Assembly (NCBI RefSeq): GCF_030413175.1 | Contig: NZ_CP129212.1 | Span: forward strand, 6,967,001-7,031,000 | Reading direction: 5' to 3' | DNA: 64,000 nucleotides | Source of the DNA: Bradyrhizobium roseum | Lineage (GTDB): Bacteria > Pseudomonadota > Alphaproteobacteria > Rhizobiales > Xanthobacteraceae | In this document: one piece after another, positions 51,428 through 59,731 of the stretch | Layout of the letters: each line of letters starts with the position of its first letter | How positions within the stretch are numbered: the first letter of the stretch is position 1 | Made by a program: the position numbers and the translations under genes | Notes under the pieces: model-generated | Databases searched by the model: none | Seen by the model: the letters and a program-made list of their open reading frames with translations, nothing else | What the model was told of the DNA's origin: nothing

Positions 51428-52636
51428 CTATTTCTTCACCAGCGGACAGCGCGAGGCTTCCAGCGGCTGGAACGCCTCGCTGCCGGGGATCGTGGCCAGC
51501 AGCTTGTAGTAATCCCAGCGCGCCTTCGATTCAGACGGCTTCTTGACCTCGAACAGATACATGTCGTGCACCATGCGGCCGTCTTCGCGGATCTTGCCGT
51601 TCTTGGCGAACATGTCGTTGACCGGCGTCTCCTTCATGACCTTCATGACCGCCGCCGCATCCGTGGTGCCCGCGGCTTTCACCGCTTTCAGATAATGGCC
51701 GACGGAGGAATAGACGCCGGCTTGGGCTGCGGTCGGCGGCCGCTTGACGCGCTCCGCGAAACGCTTGGAGAACGCGCGCGTATCGTCGTTGAGGTCCCAA
51801 TAGAAGGCCTCGGCCAACAACAGGCCCTGCGCGGTCTCCAGCCCGACGCTGTCGATGTCGGTCGTGAAGGCCAGCAACGGTGACAGTTTCTGGCCGCCGC
51901 TTCGCATCAGCCCGAATTCGGCGGCCTGCTTGATCGCGTTGATGGTGTCGCCACCGGCATTGGCAAGACCGATGACCTTGGCCTTCGAGCTTTGCGCCTG
52001 CAACAGGAACGAGGAGAAATCCGACGTGTTGAGCGGATGCTTGACGCTGCCAAGCACCTTGCCGCCGGCCTTCACCACCACATTGGTGGTGTCCTTTTCC
52101 AGGTCCTGGCCGAACGCATAATCGGCGGTGAGGAAGAACCAGGACTCGAAACCGGACTTGACGGTGGCAAGCCCGGTGACGTTGGCCTGTCCGAACGTGT
52201 CGTAGGCGTAATGCACGGTGTAGGGACCGCAGGCCTCGTTGCTCAGGCGAATCGAGGCCGGGCCGGAATACATCACGATCTTGTTGCGCGCCTTCGCGAT
52301 CTCGCCCGCGGCCAGCGCGGTGGCGGACGCCGCCACGTCGTACAGCATCTCGACACCCTGGTTGTCGAGCATGTCGCGCGCGATGCTGGCGGCAAGGTCG
52401 GCCTTGTTGAGATGATCGGCCGCGACGATCTCGACCTTGCGTCCCAGCACCTCGCCGCCAAAGTCCTCCACCGCCATCTTCGCGGCGGTCTCCGAGCCCA
52501 CGCCGGTGATATCTGCATAAAGCCCGGACATGTCGAGAATGCCGCCGAGCTTCAGCGGCGGCTTGCTTTGCGCCGATGCGGCGGTCGCCGACATCGCGAG
52601 TACCGCGGCGACGACGGCTGTTGTTGTTCTCTTCAA
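51428..52636 (-). CDS. ABC transporter substrate-binding protein, branched-chain amino acid type
   Basis: The TTG at 52636 is chosen because GGGAGG lies five bases upstream, giving 402 residues. The signal peptide (TTAVVAAVLAMSATAASAQ) is followed by a Peripla_BP_6 fold: LKLGGILDMSGLYADITG, KVEIVAADHLNKADLAAS, AYDTFGQANVTGLATVKS and DYAFGQDLEKD. Such orphan LivJ-like proteins in Bradyrhizobium bind aromatic or aliphatic acids as well as amino acids. Permease and ATPase genes are not in the window. Confidence 0.92.
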   Translation of the reverse strand: MKRTTTAVVAAVLAMSATAASAQSKPPLKLGGILDMSGLYADITGVGSETAAKMAVEDFGGEVLGRKVEIVAADHLNKADLAASIARDMLDNQGVEMLYDVAASATALAAGEIAKARNKIVMYSGPASIRLSNEACGPYTVHYAYDTFGQANVTGLATVKSGFESWFFLTADYAFGQDLEKDTTNVVVKAGGKVLGSVKHPLNTSDFSSFLLQAQSSKAKVIGLANAGGDTINAIKQAAEFGLMRSGGQKLSPLLAFTTDIDSVGLETAQGLLLAEAFYWDLNDDTRAFSKRFAERVKRPPTAAQAGVYSSVGHYLKAVKAAGTTDAAAVMKVMKETPVNDMFAKNGKIREDGRMVHDMYLFEVKKPSESKARWDYYKLLATIPGSEAFQPLEASRCPLVKK

Positions 52637-52795
52637 GTAGGCCTCCCTGTGCGCGCCGCATTGCCTGCGGCTTTGAATTTTCGGCGCGATCATGCCGCAT
52701 GGGGTCGGCAGCGGCAAGGCGCGGGAGAAGCCGGATTCGATAGTGTTTTCCGTTGAACGGAATGATCGGCATCGCTCGCGCAGGATGGGGTAGAA

Positions 52796-53209
52796 CTATC
52801 CCAACAGCCCCTTCCCCGGCACGTGGTTGAGCTCGAGCCTGATGCCATCAGGGTCCTCGAACAGGATCGAATAATAGCCCGGTGCCCACTGGTCCTCGCG
52901 CGGCGCGCGGATGATGTTTGCGCCGAGCGTCTGAAGAAAACGATACAGTTCGTCGACGTCGGCGCGCTCGCGGGCGCGGAAGCAGAGATGATGCAGGCCG
53001 ACGCGCTTCTGTTCGAACACGGCGCCTTCGTGCTCGGCAGACGGCGCGCTGATGCCGACCGCGGTCCGGCCGCCAACGCAATAGTAAGTCGTCTCGGTGT
53101 CGATCACGGGCTTCAGCCCGAGGAACGGCAGCAATTCACGATAAAATTCGCGGGACCGCTGATAGTTGGAAGCAGTGAGGAAAACATGCGCGATGCCGTT
53201 GACTTCCAT
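52796..53209 (-). CDS. VOC-family glyoxalase/dioxygenase-like protein
   Basis: The 137-residue single-module protein starts at 53209 with GGGGGAGATC just upstream. NGIAHVFLTASNYQRSREFY begins the fold, GLHHLCFRARERADVDELY holds a metal His, and FEDPDGIRLELNHVPG supplies the C-terminal Glu ligand. It is a glyoxalase I/fosfomycin-resistance-like metalloprotein of unknown substrate. Confidence 0.88.
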   Translation of the reverse strand: MEVNGIAHVFLTASNYQRSREFYRELLPFLGLKPVIDTETTYYCVGGRTAVGISAPSAEHEGAVFEQKRVGLHHLCFRARERADVDELYRFLQTLGANIIRAPREDQWAPGYYSILFEDPDGIRLELNHVPGKGLLG

Positions 53210-53300
53210 GATCTCCCCCCTATCTCCCCGTGCGGCAATTCCAGGTAGCAGCGCCGTCGATGATCGATCATACAGGACAAGCGGCGCGGAGTGCAGCGGC

Positions 53301-54089
53301 ATGAAGCACGTGGGATGGCAACGAAGTGCGGCGCTCGCGGCATGCGTCGCGGCACTTGCACTGCTGATAATCGCCGAACGCGCAGATGCGGCCGAATGCA
53401 CGCTGGAGCGGCAGGGCGAAGGGCGCGTTGCCGCGATCGTCGACGGGCGCAGCCTTCGCCTCGAAGACGGTCGGGAAATCCGCCTCGCCGGCATCGAGCG
53501 TAGCGAGGCCGACAGGGCCAGCGGCAGGACGGCCCTCGCCGCCATCGCTGATGGCCGCGAGGTGATGCTGCATGGCGATGACGACGCGCCGGATCGCTAT
53601 GGCCGCCAGAGCGCCTTTGTGTTCGTGGCCGGATCGCAACACTCGGTGCAAAGTGAACTGCTGCGCCGTGGCGCGGCGTTGGCCTCCATTGATATCGCAG
53701 ACAAAAATTGCGCTGCCACCTTGGCCGAAGCCGAGCGCGCGGCGCGCGACGCCAAATTGGGCATTTGGGCGCGGCCCTCGGCCATAAAAAACGCGGAAAG
53801 TTCGGGCGATATTCTGGCCGCGATCGGGCACTTTGCGGTCGTCGAAGGAAAGGTTCTTTCGGTTCGGCAGGCGGGGGCAACCACCTACCTGAACTTCGGG
53901 CGAAACTGGACACGAGACTTTGCGGCGACTATTCCAAGGCGCATCACGCCGGCGTTTGAGAACGCCAGCCTTGGGCCTAAGTCGCTCGAAAATAAACGAA
54001 TTCGTGTCCGCGGGATCGTCTCGTCGCGGGGAGGACCGCGGATCGAATTGCTTCGGGTGGGGCAGGTTGAGGTGCTGGGCGGGACATAG
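53301..54089 (+). CDS. Exported thermonuclease (SNase) family protein
   Basis: The 262-residue protein starts at ATG 53301. A signal peptide (ALAACVAALALLIIAERADA) precedes a staphylococcal-nuclease-like domain: VAAIVDGRSLRLEDGREIRLAGIE, DDAPDRYGRQSAFVFV and AERAARDAKLGIWA. A C-terminal extension of about 80 residues (VVEGKVLSVRQAG.., RIRVRGIVSSRGGPRIELL) looks like an OB-fold. It probably acts in the periplasm. Some SNase catalytic residues differ from the textbook set, so activity is uncertain. Confidence 0.85.
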   Translation: MKHVGWQRSAALAACVAALALLIIAERADAAECTLERQGEGRVAAIVDGRSLRLEDGREIRLAGIERSEADRASGRTALAAIADGREVMLHGDDDAPDRYGRQSAFVFVAGSQHSVQSELLRRGAALASIDIADKNCAATLAEAERAARDAKLGIWARPSAIKNAESSGDILAAIGHFAVVEGKVLSVRQAGATTYLNFGRNWTRDFAATIPRRITPAFENASLGPKSLENKRIRVRGIVSSRGGPRIELLRVGQVEVLGGT

Positions 54090-54092
54090 CGC

Positions 54093-55676
54093 TTGATTCG
54101 GAGACTGGGCACCGGTTTTCATGTGGGTCAAACGCAACAAAGGGATGAGATCGACGGTTCGAACCGGATCGTGGATCCAGAGGCTGATTTGACGCATCGT
54201 GCAAAACCGCGCGAAGGAAACATCGGCTGCCGCCTTCTGGCAGCGTCGGCGCTGCTATGCGCCGCGCTGGCGCTTTCTGCCTGTGGAAATCTGGGAAAGC
54301 TCGAGACCGCCGCTCCTGCCGTACCGACGCCGAAGCCGAGCCGCGCCGTCGCGCAGACGCCTGCCAGCGAGCGCGAACACGAGCGCATCCTCGCCTCCTA
54401 TGGTGGCGCCTATGAAGATCCGAAACTTGCCATCCTGATCGGCAAGACGGTCGACCGGCTGGTCGCGGCCTCGGATCGGCCCGAACAGGCCTACCGGGTG
54501 ACCATCCTCAACTCCGGCGCCGTCAACGCCTTCGCGCTGCCGACCGGCCAGCTCTACGTGACGCGCGGCCTGATCGCGCTCGCCAGCGACACTTCCGAAT
54601 TGTCTTCGGTGCTGAGCCACGAGATGGCGCATGTCATCGCAAAGCACGCCTCGATCCGGGAAGACCAGGCGCGGCAGGCGGCAGTCGTGACCCGCGTCGT
54701 CACCGACATGAGCAACGACCCCGATCTGACGGCGCTGGCGCTGGCGAAAACCAAACTGACGATGGCGAGCTTCTCGCGCGCGCAGGAGTTCGAGGCCGAC
54801 GGCATCGGCGTCGGCATCGCCGCCCGCGCCCGTTTCGACCCGTATGGCGCGGCGCGCTTCCTCGCCTCGATGGAACGAAATGCCGCGATGAAGGCCGGCA
54901 AGACCTCGCTCGATCCCCGCGCGCAGGACTTTCTTTCCTCGCATCCGGCGACGCCGGAGCGGGTGCAGAATGCGCAGGCCAGCGCGCGGCAATACGGCTC
55001 GCCGCAGGGCGCCGAGCGCGACCGAGAGACCTATCTCGCCGCGATCGAAAACATCGTCTACGGCGAGGACCCCAGCGAAGGCTTCGTTCGCGGCCGTCGC
55101 TTCCTGCACCCAAAACTCGGCTTCACCTTCCTGGCTCCCGAGACATTCACGCTGGATAACACCGCGCAAGCGGTGATCGGCGTACGTGATGGCGGCACCC
55201 AGGCAATGCGCTTCGACGTGGTGCGCGTGCCGGGCGAACAGTCACTGGCCGATTATCTCAACTCGGGATGGATGGAAGGCGTCGACAAGGGGTCGACCGA
55301 AGACCTCATGATCAACGGCTTCCCGGTGGCAGCTGCGAACGCCACCGGCGACCAGTGGCAGTTCAAGGTCTACGCGCTGCGCTATGGCAGCGACGTCTAC
55401 CGCTTCATCTTCGCCGCCAAGCAGCGCAACACCGAAAGCGAGCGCAACGCGCGCGAGACGGTGAACTCGTTTCGCCGCCTCACGCTGGAAGAAATCCAGG
55501 CCGCGCGCCCGCTGCGCATCAAGGTCATCACGGTGCAGCCCGGCGACACCGTGGAATCGCTCTCCCACCGCATGACCGGCGTCGATCGTCCCGCCGAACG
55601 CTTCCGCATTCTCAACGGCCTCGACCAGCACGCCCAGGTCAAGCCGCGGGACCGCGTGAAGATCGTGGTGGATTGA
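54093..55676 (+). CDS. M48-family zinc metalloprotease, lipoprotein with LysM-like end
   Basis: The frame opens with TTG 54093, four bases after the nuclease gene; the true start may lie later, before the lipobox. The signal AASALLCAALALSACG has a clear lipobox. The zinc motif HEMAH is at about 176-180, with the third ligand in AQEFEADGIG. A C-terminal region IKVITVQPGDTVESLSHRM is LysM-like and may bind peptidoglycan. It resembles BepA/LoiP-type proteases that watch over outer-membrane assembly. Confidence 0.88.
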   Translation: MIRRLGTGFHVGQTQQRDEIDGSNRIVDPEADLTHRAKPREGNIGCRLLAASALLCAALALSACGNLGKLETAAPAVPTPKPSRAVAQTPASEREHERILASYGGAYEDPKLAILIGKTVDRLVAASDRPEQAYRVTILNSGAVNAFALPTGQLYVTRGLIALASDTSELSSVLSHEMAHVIAKHASIREDQARQAAVVTRVVTDMSNDPDLTALALAKTKLTMASFSRAQEFEADGIGVGIAARARFDPYGAARFLASMERNAAMKAGKTSLDPRAQDFLSSHPATPERVQNAQASARQYGSPQGAERDRETYLAAIENIVYGEDPSEGFVRGRRFLHPKLGFTFLAPETFTLDNTAQAVIGVRDGGTQAMRFDVVRVPGEQSLADYLNSGWMEGVDKGSTEDLMINGFPVAAANATGDQWQFKVYALRYGSDVYRFIFAAKQRNTESERNARETVNSFRRLTLEEIQAARPLRIKVITVQPGDTVESLSHRMTGVDRPAERFRILNGLDQHAQVKPRDRVKIVVD

Positions 55677-55815
55677 GGCGGCGGCTGAACAGACCGGGCG
55701 CTGATCACATGCCCTGAAACCGGGCTTGGGCGCTGTCCCAAAAAGAACACGTTGTCTTGATTGTTCTCGGCCAAGCCAAGTTTCACCGAAACGATTTTCG
55801 GACCGGGAGTTTTCT

Positions 55816-56376
55816 TTGTACATTCGCGTTATTGCCGCCATCGCGGTGATGGCATCGGCTTCGGCCGCGTTCGCCGATGAAATCAGCGATGCTATCGATC
55901 AGGCCCGCAAATCCTACCAGTCTGGCGACTTTGGCAACGCCAAGCAGTCGCTTGACCTCGCCTCGCAACTCGTCGCTCAGAAGAATGCCGAGAGGTTCGC
56001 CGCCCTGATGCCGGCGGCATTGTCCGGGTGGAAGGCCGACGACGTCGAAACGGCGGCCGGGGGCGGGTACGGGCTTGGGGGATCATCGGCAAGCCGAACC
56101 TATACCAACGCGAAGGATGAGCAGGTCAACCTGAAAATTACCGGCGATTCCGCCCTGATCAATCAGTACGCGGCGATCATCGCCAATCCGATGATCGCCG
56201 GGATGGCAGGCAAGATCGTGCTGATCGGCAAGGAGCGGGCTATCCAGGACAAGAACGGCGACATCAACATGATCGTCGTCAACAAGTACCTGATAACGGT
56301 GGATGGGTCCGCCCCTGCCGCGGCCAAGCTCGGCTACGCGCAGGCCATCGACCTGGCCAAGCTGGCCAAATTGTAA
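55816..56376 (+). CDS. Exported protein of unknown function (186 aa)
   Basis: The TTG at 55816 follows GGGAG at the right spacing; the frame is open further up but begins in unlikely sequence. A signal peptide (YIRVIAAIAVMASASAAFA) is cut before DEISDAIDQARKSYQSGDFG, a helical, TPR-like stretch. A compact domain follows (WKADDVETAAGG.., VNLKITGDSALINQYAAIIAN, MIVVNKYLITVDGSA). No family recognised with confidence. Confidence 0.7.
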   Translation: MYIRVIAAIAVMASASAAFADEISDAIDQARKSYQSGDFGNAKQSLDLASQLVAQKNAERFAALMPAALSGWKADDVETAAGGGYGLGGSSASRTYTNAKDEQVNLKITGDSALINQYAAIIANPMIAGMAGKIVLIGKERAIQDKNGDINMIVVNKYLITVDGSAPAAAKLGYAQAIDLAKLAKL

Positions 56377-56396
56377 GCGCGAATTGCCGGAGCCTT

Positions 56397-56424
56397 CTCC
56401 GTTCCGATTTAGTCGGGAACGGAG
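56397..56424 (+). terminator. Hairpin after the exported 186-aa protein gene
   Basis: CTCCGTTCC (56397-56405) and GGAACGGAG (56416-56424) form a perfect 9-bp stem 20 bases past the stop, followed by a moderately T-rich ATTCTCGTTTTG. Confidence 0.55.
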
Positions 56425-56440
56425 CTCCGGATTCTCGTTT

Positions 56441-56490
56441 TGACGCGTTTTCTCGACGCGAACCGGTTTCCCGTTCGCTGGGAAACGCTC
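56441..56490. repeat. Palindromic element, family F
   Basis: TGACGCGTTTTCTCGACGCG, AACCGGTTTCCCGTTCGC and GGGAAACGCT form an imperfect inverted repeat of a type scattered through Rhizobiales genomes. It lies in the 326-base gap 56377-56702, which otherwise holds the hairpin at 56397 and no gene that I can support. Confidence 0.55.
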
Positions 56491-56702
56491 TTGCCAGATG
56501 CCTGCGCAACACCGGCGAGCGACGTCGGTACTGAATTCGCTGTCGCGTGTACGGGCCGTCGTCGATGCCGCGCTTTGGTTTGCGGCGTATGGGCGTTGAC
56601 GGCCGCCGACAGTCCGAACAGATCAACGTCCGGCGCATCGCTTATCGTGGATCCGCACGCTTCTTTCCTTCACCCGCAAGGGCGAAGGAAACAATGCTTC
56701 GC

Positions 56703-57146
56703 CTACTCGGTGCTCACGCGCGCGCGCCAGCGCGATTCAAAACTGTCGTCGTCGAGCATCCGCGCCTGCGCATCCATTGGATTGCCGCGCTTCTCGGTGA
56801 CGACGCCGACGGTCGTCGCAGTTGGCCTGGCTTGCGCAGCCTTGACGTCGGCAGGCGTGAGGTTGCCAGCCTTGACGTCGACAGTCTTCGCATCGACCGC
56901 CTTCGCTTGAGCCGCCTTCGGCTGCGCCGCTGCAGGCCAGCGCAACGACGCCTTTGCGATCACGGCCCTGCCGGCATACCAGCATTTACGTCCATCGATT
57001 AGGCGCCAGGACCAATGCCCTTGCGTCTTTCCCGGTGAAGCACTGCATTCCCTGATCGGCGCCTTGGCTTGCGCCGTCGGCACCACGGTGGGCACCAGCG
57101 ACGCAATGCAAACGGCGAACACGAACGCCGGAATCTGTCCTTTCAT
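56703..57146 (-). CDS. Exported protein of unknown function with Ala/Lys/Val-rich tail
   Basis: The 147-residue protein starts at ATG 57146 with AAGGGGG upstream. A signal peptide (PAFVFAVCIASLVPTVVPTAQA) is followed by ECSASPGKTQGHWSWRLIDGRKCWYAG, a two-cysteine segment seen in small Bradyrhizobium exported proteins. A low-complexity stretch of VDAKTVDVKAGNL type then runs to MLDDDSFESRWRARV. Function unknown. Confidence 0.7.
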   Translation of the reverse strand: MKGQIPAFVFAVCIASLVPTVVPTAQAKAPIRECSASPGKTQGHWSWRLIDGRKCWYAGRAVIAKASLRWPAAAQPKAAQAKAVDAKTVDVKAGNLTPADVKAAQARPTATTVGVVTEKRGNPMDAQARMLDDDSFESRWRARVSTE

Positions 57147-57520
57147 CGAATCCCCCTTACGGTTGATCTTGATGTGAATCGGACAGTCGCCTGCAAATCC
57201 GGTTTCATGAGGTCCGAAATCGGGCCGGCCTCCATGCGAACGCCCTCAGATCGCCGCGATGACGTGGCCGCTTGAACAGCGCCGCTGACGAATCATGCCC
57301 GCACGCATGCGTCGCGACGAACAGAAGCTGCGCGCGCCGCTATCTCCAGCGATGAATAGAATAACCCGTGGCCGGCAGCGCGACGCGCGATTGGGTTCCG
57401 TCACGACATCGCCGACGAACCGTTGCGGCAACCAGATTCTCACATGCGGATGACCGGAACGGATTGCCCGCTCAAGCGTCATTTCTTCGGGAAACGCACT
57501 TGCAGCGCTGGGAGGGCGGC
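57147..57520. other. 374-base gap with no supported gene
   Basis: I see no coding signal, hairpin terminator or repeat of the families described here. The last 20 bases hold the GGGAGGG ribosome site for the small ORF at 57521. Confidence 0.4.
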
Positions 57521-57616
57521 ATGGAAAACTTTCTGCTTTTCGTCCTGTCGAGCAGCTTCTGCACGCTGGTGACGGGAATCACGCTCTTGCTGCGGCCGTT
57601 GTTCGGCACGCCCTGA
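57521..57616 (+). CDS. Predicted 31-residue membrane peptide
   Basis: ATG 57521 is preceded by GGGAGGG at ideal spacing. The peptide is almost entirely hydrophobic (MENFLLFVLSSSFCTLVTGI, then TLLLRPLFGTP). A strong ribosome site and a bitopic composition support translation, but the length makes this a tentative call. Confidence 0.4.
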   Translation: MENFLLFVLSSSFCTLVTGITLLLRPLFGTP

Positions 57617-57704
57617 ACAGGCGGGAACCGGCGATCCTTCACGGAACCCTGTCGTCCGTTCCTGCTGTGAGTACACACTGCCCGCGGCATTGATGACTGC
57701 AACA

Positions 57705-57732
57705 AAAAGCCCGGCACTTCGGCCGGGCTTTT
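57705..57732 (-). terminator. Rho-independent terminator of carD
   Basis: AAAAGCCCGGC-ACTTCG-GCCGGGCTTTT is a perfect 11-bp stem including A/U ends, 21 bases past the carD stop. Read on the minus strand it ends in CTTTTTG. It could work in both directions. Confidence 0.85.
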
Positions 57733-57753
57733 ATCTCAATCCGTCGAACCCTT

Positions 57754-58710
57754 TCAGGCGGCTTCGTCCGCCACGGCGGCGTCGTCGCCATCGGCCTCGA
57801 CATCGGCCTCATCGGCTTCGCCGCCCTCGGCCGTCTCTGTCTTGGCGCCCCGGCGCGGGCTCTTGGCGAGCTGGCCTTCGATTTCCTTGACCGCTTCGGT
57901 CTCGGTCGAATGCTGCACGACCGCGATTTCGCGCGACAGCCGATCGAGCGCCGCTTCATAGAGCTGGCGTTCGGAGTAGGACTGCTCGGGCTGCGATTCC
58001 GAACGATAGAGGTCACGGACCACTTCGGCGATCGCGACGATATCGCCCGAATTGATCTTCGCTTCGTATTCCTGCGCCCGGCGCGACCACATGGTGCGCT
58101 TGACGCGCGCGCGGCCCTTCAGGGTTTCAAGCGCCTTCTTGACCAGCGCCGGCTCGGACAGTTTGCGCATGCCGACATTGGCGACCTTGGCGGTCGGCAC
58201 GCGGAGCGTCATCTTGTCCTTCATGAAGTTGATCACGAACAGTTCGAGCTTGGCGCCCGCGATTTCCTGCTCCTCGATCGCCAGGATCTGGCCGACGCCA
58301 TGGGCCGGATAGACCACGAATTCATTGGCCTTGAAGCCCTGACGCTGGGTCACGACCTTCTTGGGCTCCTCGACGCGCGGCGCGGCCGCAACCGGCTTGG
58401 CGGGGGCCTTCGGCGCAACGACAGCGGCTTTCGGGGGCGCAGCCTTGACAGGGGCCTTCGGAGCGGGAGCCTTCACAGGAGCCTTCGGAGCAACTTTCGA
58501 CGCAGTGGTCTTGGAAGCCGTCGCTTTCGCGGCAGTCTTGGCAGTCTTTTCTGGCATTGCGCTTCTTTTGTTCTTTGAGGACTTTGTGGCCGCAGCCTTC
58601 CCGGCCACCTTTACGGTCGCCTTGGCACGGCCTTTGGTTGCGCTGCGGCTGGCCGGAGCGGCTTTTTTAGTGGTCTTGGAAGCACTCTTTTTACGCGTTT
58701 TCTGTGACAC
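57754..58710 (-). CDS. carD: CarD/CdnL-family RNA polymerase-binding regulator with Lys/Ala-rich N-terminus
   Basis: The core FKANEFVVYPAHGVGQILAIEEQEIAGAKLELFVINF is the RNA polymerase-interacting domain, and KRTMWSRRAQEYEAKINSGDIVAIAEVVRDLYR is the DNA-contacting helical domain; an acidic tail follows. CarD stabilises the open promoter complex, especially at rRNA promoters. The ATG at 58557 is a common-type start, but the frame stays open to GTG 58710 with a histone-like Lys/Ala/Ser/Thr-rich reading (SQKTRKKSASKTTKKAAPAS), so I use the longer form (318 aa). Neither start has a strong ribosome site. Confidence 0.9.
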   Translation of the reverse strand: MSQKTRKKSASKTTKKAAPASRSATKGRAKATVKVAGKAAATKSSKNKRSAMPEKTAKTAAKATASKTTASKVAPKAPVKAPAPKAPVKAAPPKAAVVAPKAPAKPVAAAPRVEEPKKVVTQRQGFKANEFVVYPAHGVGQILAIEEQEIAGAKLELFVINFMKDKMTLRVPTAKVANVGMRKLSEPALVKKALETLKGRARVKRTMWSRRAQEYEAKINSGDIVAIAEVVRDLYRSESQPEQSYSERQLYEAALDRLSREIAVVQHSTETEAVKEIEGQLAKSPRRGAKTETAEGGEADEADVEADGDDAAVADEAA

Positions 58711-58808
58711 AGCCTGCGCGCGGAACTGCCACGCCCCTGTTCGATGTTTTGCGGGAACCCACCGGGGCCACATGGTACGCATGGCCAGGATCGGCTTATA
58801 ATGTGCCG

Positions 58809-58836
58809 AATATAGCACATTTTCCGCAAAAATCAA
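58809..58836 (-). promoter_or_regulatory. Predicted sigma-70 type promoter of carD
   Basis: On the minus strand TTGATT (58836-58831), 16 bases, then TATATT (58814-58809) lies in an AT-rich patch. The expected transcript start is near 58802, about 90 bases before GTG 58710 and 245 before ATG 58557. Confidence 0.5.
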
Positions 58837-58971
58837 TGATTTACGCCGGGTTCCGGGCCCTTCCGGGACCGTTTCCGCCACAAGTCGAAGAACAGGGTTA
58901 AATCCGGCAAGCTGTTTCGGTTCAGTTTGGAGCCGAAAACAGCCTCAACAGGCCCCTAACTTATCCACAAG

Positions 58972-59310
58972 CTAGTCGCCGGAACCGGGCTCCTTGGAAA
59001 AATATTTCTCAAACTTGCCCTCCACACCCTCCATTTCTTTCGCGTCGGGTGGGGATTCCTTCTTCTGGGTGATGTTGGGCCAGCTCTTGGCGTACTCGCT
59101 GTTGACCTCGAGCCACTTCTCCAGCCCCGGCTCGGTGTCGGGCTTGATGGCATCAGCGGGACATTCGGGTTCGCAGACGCCGCAGTCGATGCATTCGTCG
59201 GGATGGATGACCAGCATGTTCTCGCCCTCGTAGAAACAGTCGACGGGGCAGACCTCAACGCAGTCGGTATATTTGCATTTGATGCAGGCTTCAGTGACGA
59301 CGTAAGTCAT
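58972..59310 (-). CDS. fdxA: 7Fe ferredoxin (FdxA)
   Basis: The 112-residue protein starts [21 protein letters not shown]9, C17 and C50 are placed for a [3Fe-4S] cluster, and C21, C40, C43 and C46 for a [4Fe-4S] cluster, as in Azotobacter FdI. The C-terminal extension of about 50 residues ([20 protein letters not shown]) is typical of the alphaproteobacterial FdxA. It carries electrons in the cytoplasm and may be a partner of Fpr (1509-2282). It is a monocistronic-looking gene between carD and the S4 gene. Confidence 0.95.
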   Translation of the reverse strand: MTYVVTEACIKCKYTDCVEVCPVDCFYEGENMLVIHPDECIDCGVCEPECPADAIKPDTEPGLEKWLEVNSEYAKSWPNITQKKESPPDAKEMEGVEGKFEKYFSKEPGSGD

Positions 59311-59447
59311 CCAGGACTCCGAATAAGGCTCCGAACGAGGCAGCGAAACGGATCAGTTTTCCGGGGGTTGCGTAGCGCATGCGATGGGCTGCCGCAAGGG
59401 AAGCAAACCCGGGATTTTACGGCTCGCCGCCCGCTCCGTGCACTTAA

Positions 59448-59720
59448 TCACGCCTTGTCGTTCTGCAAATCGTCGTAGAGCACGCGCGCCGCCGACGCAT
59501 CGCCGCGCCGCTCGCAAAATCCGGTCACCTTGAGAACGCGCACCGTGCGATCGAGCGCGATGGTGAGCACATCGCCGACCTTGACCGCATGTCCCGGCGC
59601 CTTCTCGCGCACGCCGTTGATGCGGACGTGGCCGGACTCGACGAGGGCGGCAGCAGAGGTGCGGGCCTTCACCACCCGCGCGTGCCATAGCCATTTGTCG
59701 AGACGCTGCCGCTCCAACGA
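59448..59720 (-). CDS. S4-domain RNA-binding protein, Hsp15-like
   Basis: The TTG at 59720 gives 90 residues (ERQRLDKWLWHARVVKARTS). It lies 11 bases after the helicase stop and is the only start that leaves the S4 domain intact. RLDKWLWHARVVKARTSAAALVESGHVRINGVREK is the S4 fold, and GHAVKVGDVLTIAL completes it. Hsp15 rescues stalled 50S subunits that carry peptidyl-tRNA. It is co-transcribed with the SUV3-like helicase upstream, suggesting a joint role in RNA or ribosome metabolism. Confidence 0.9.
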   Translation of the reverse strand, partial: SLERQRLDKWLWHARVVKARTSAAALVESGHVRINGVREKAPGHAVKVGDVLTIALDRTVRVLKVTGFCERRGDASAARVLYDDLQNDKA

Positions 59721-59731
59721 CCTGCCCGTGA

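Noticed and set aside
58130..58560. Plus-strand Gly/Ala/Arg-rich frame opposite carD read as a separate gene
   Set aside because: It is a mirror of the Lys/Ala-rich CarD N-terminus with no start signal.
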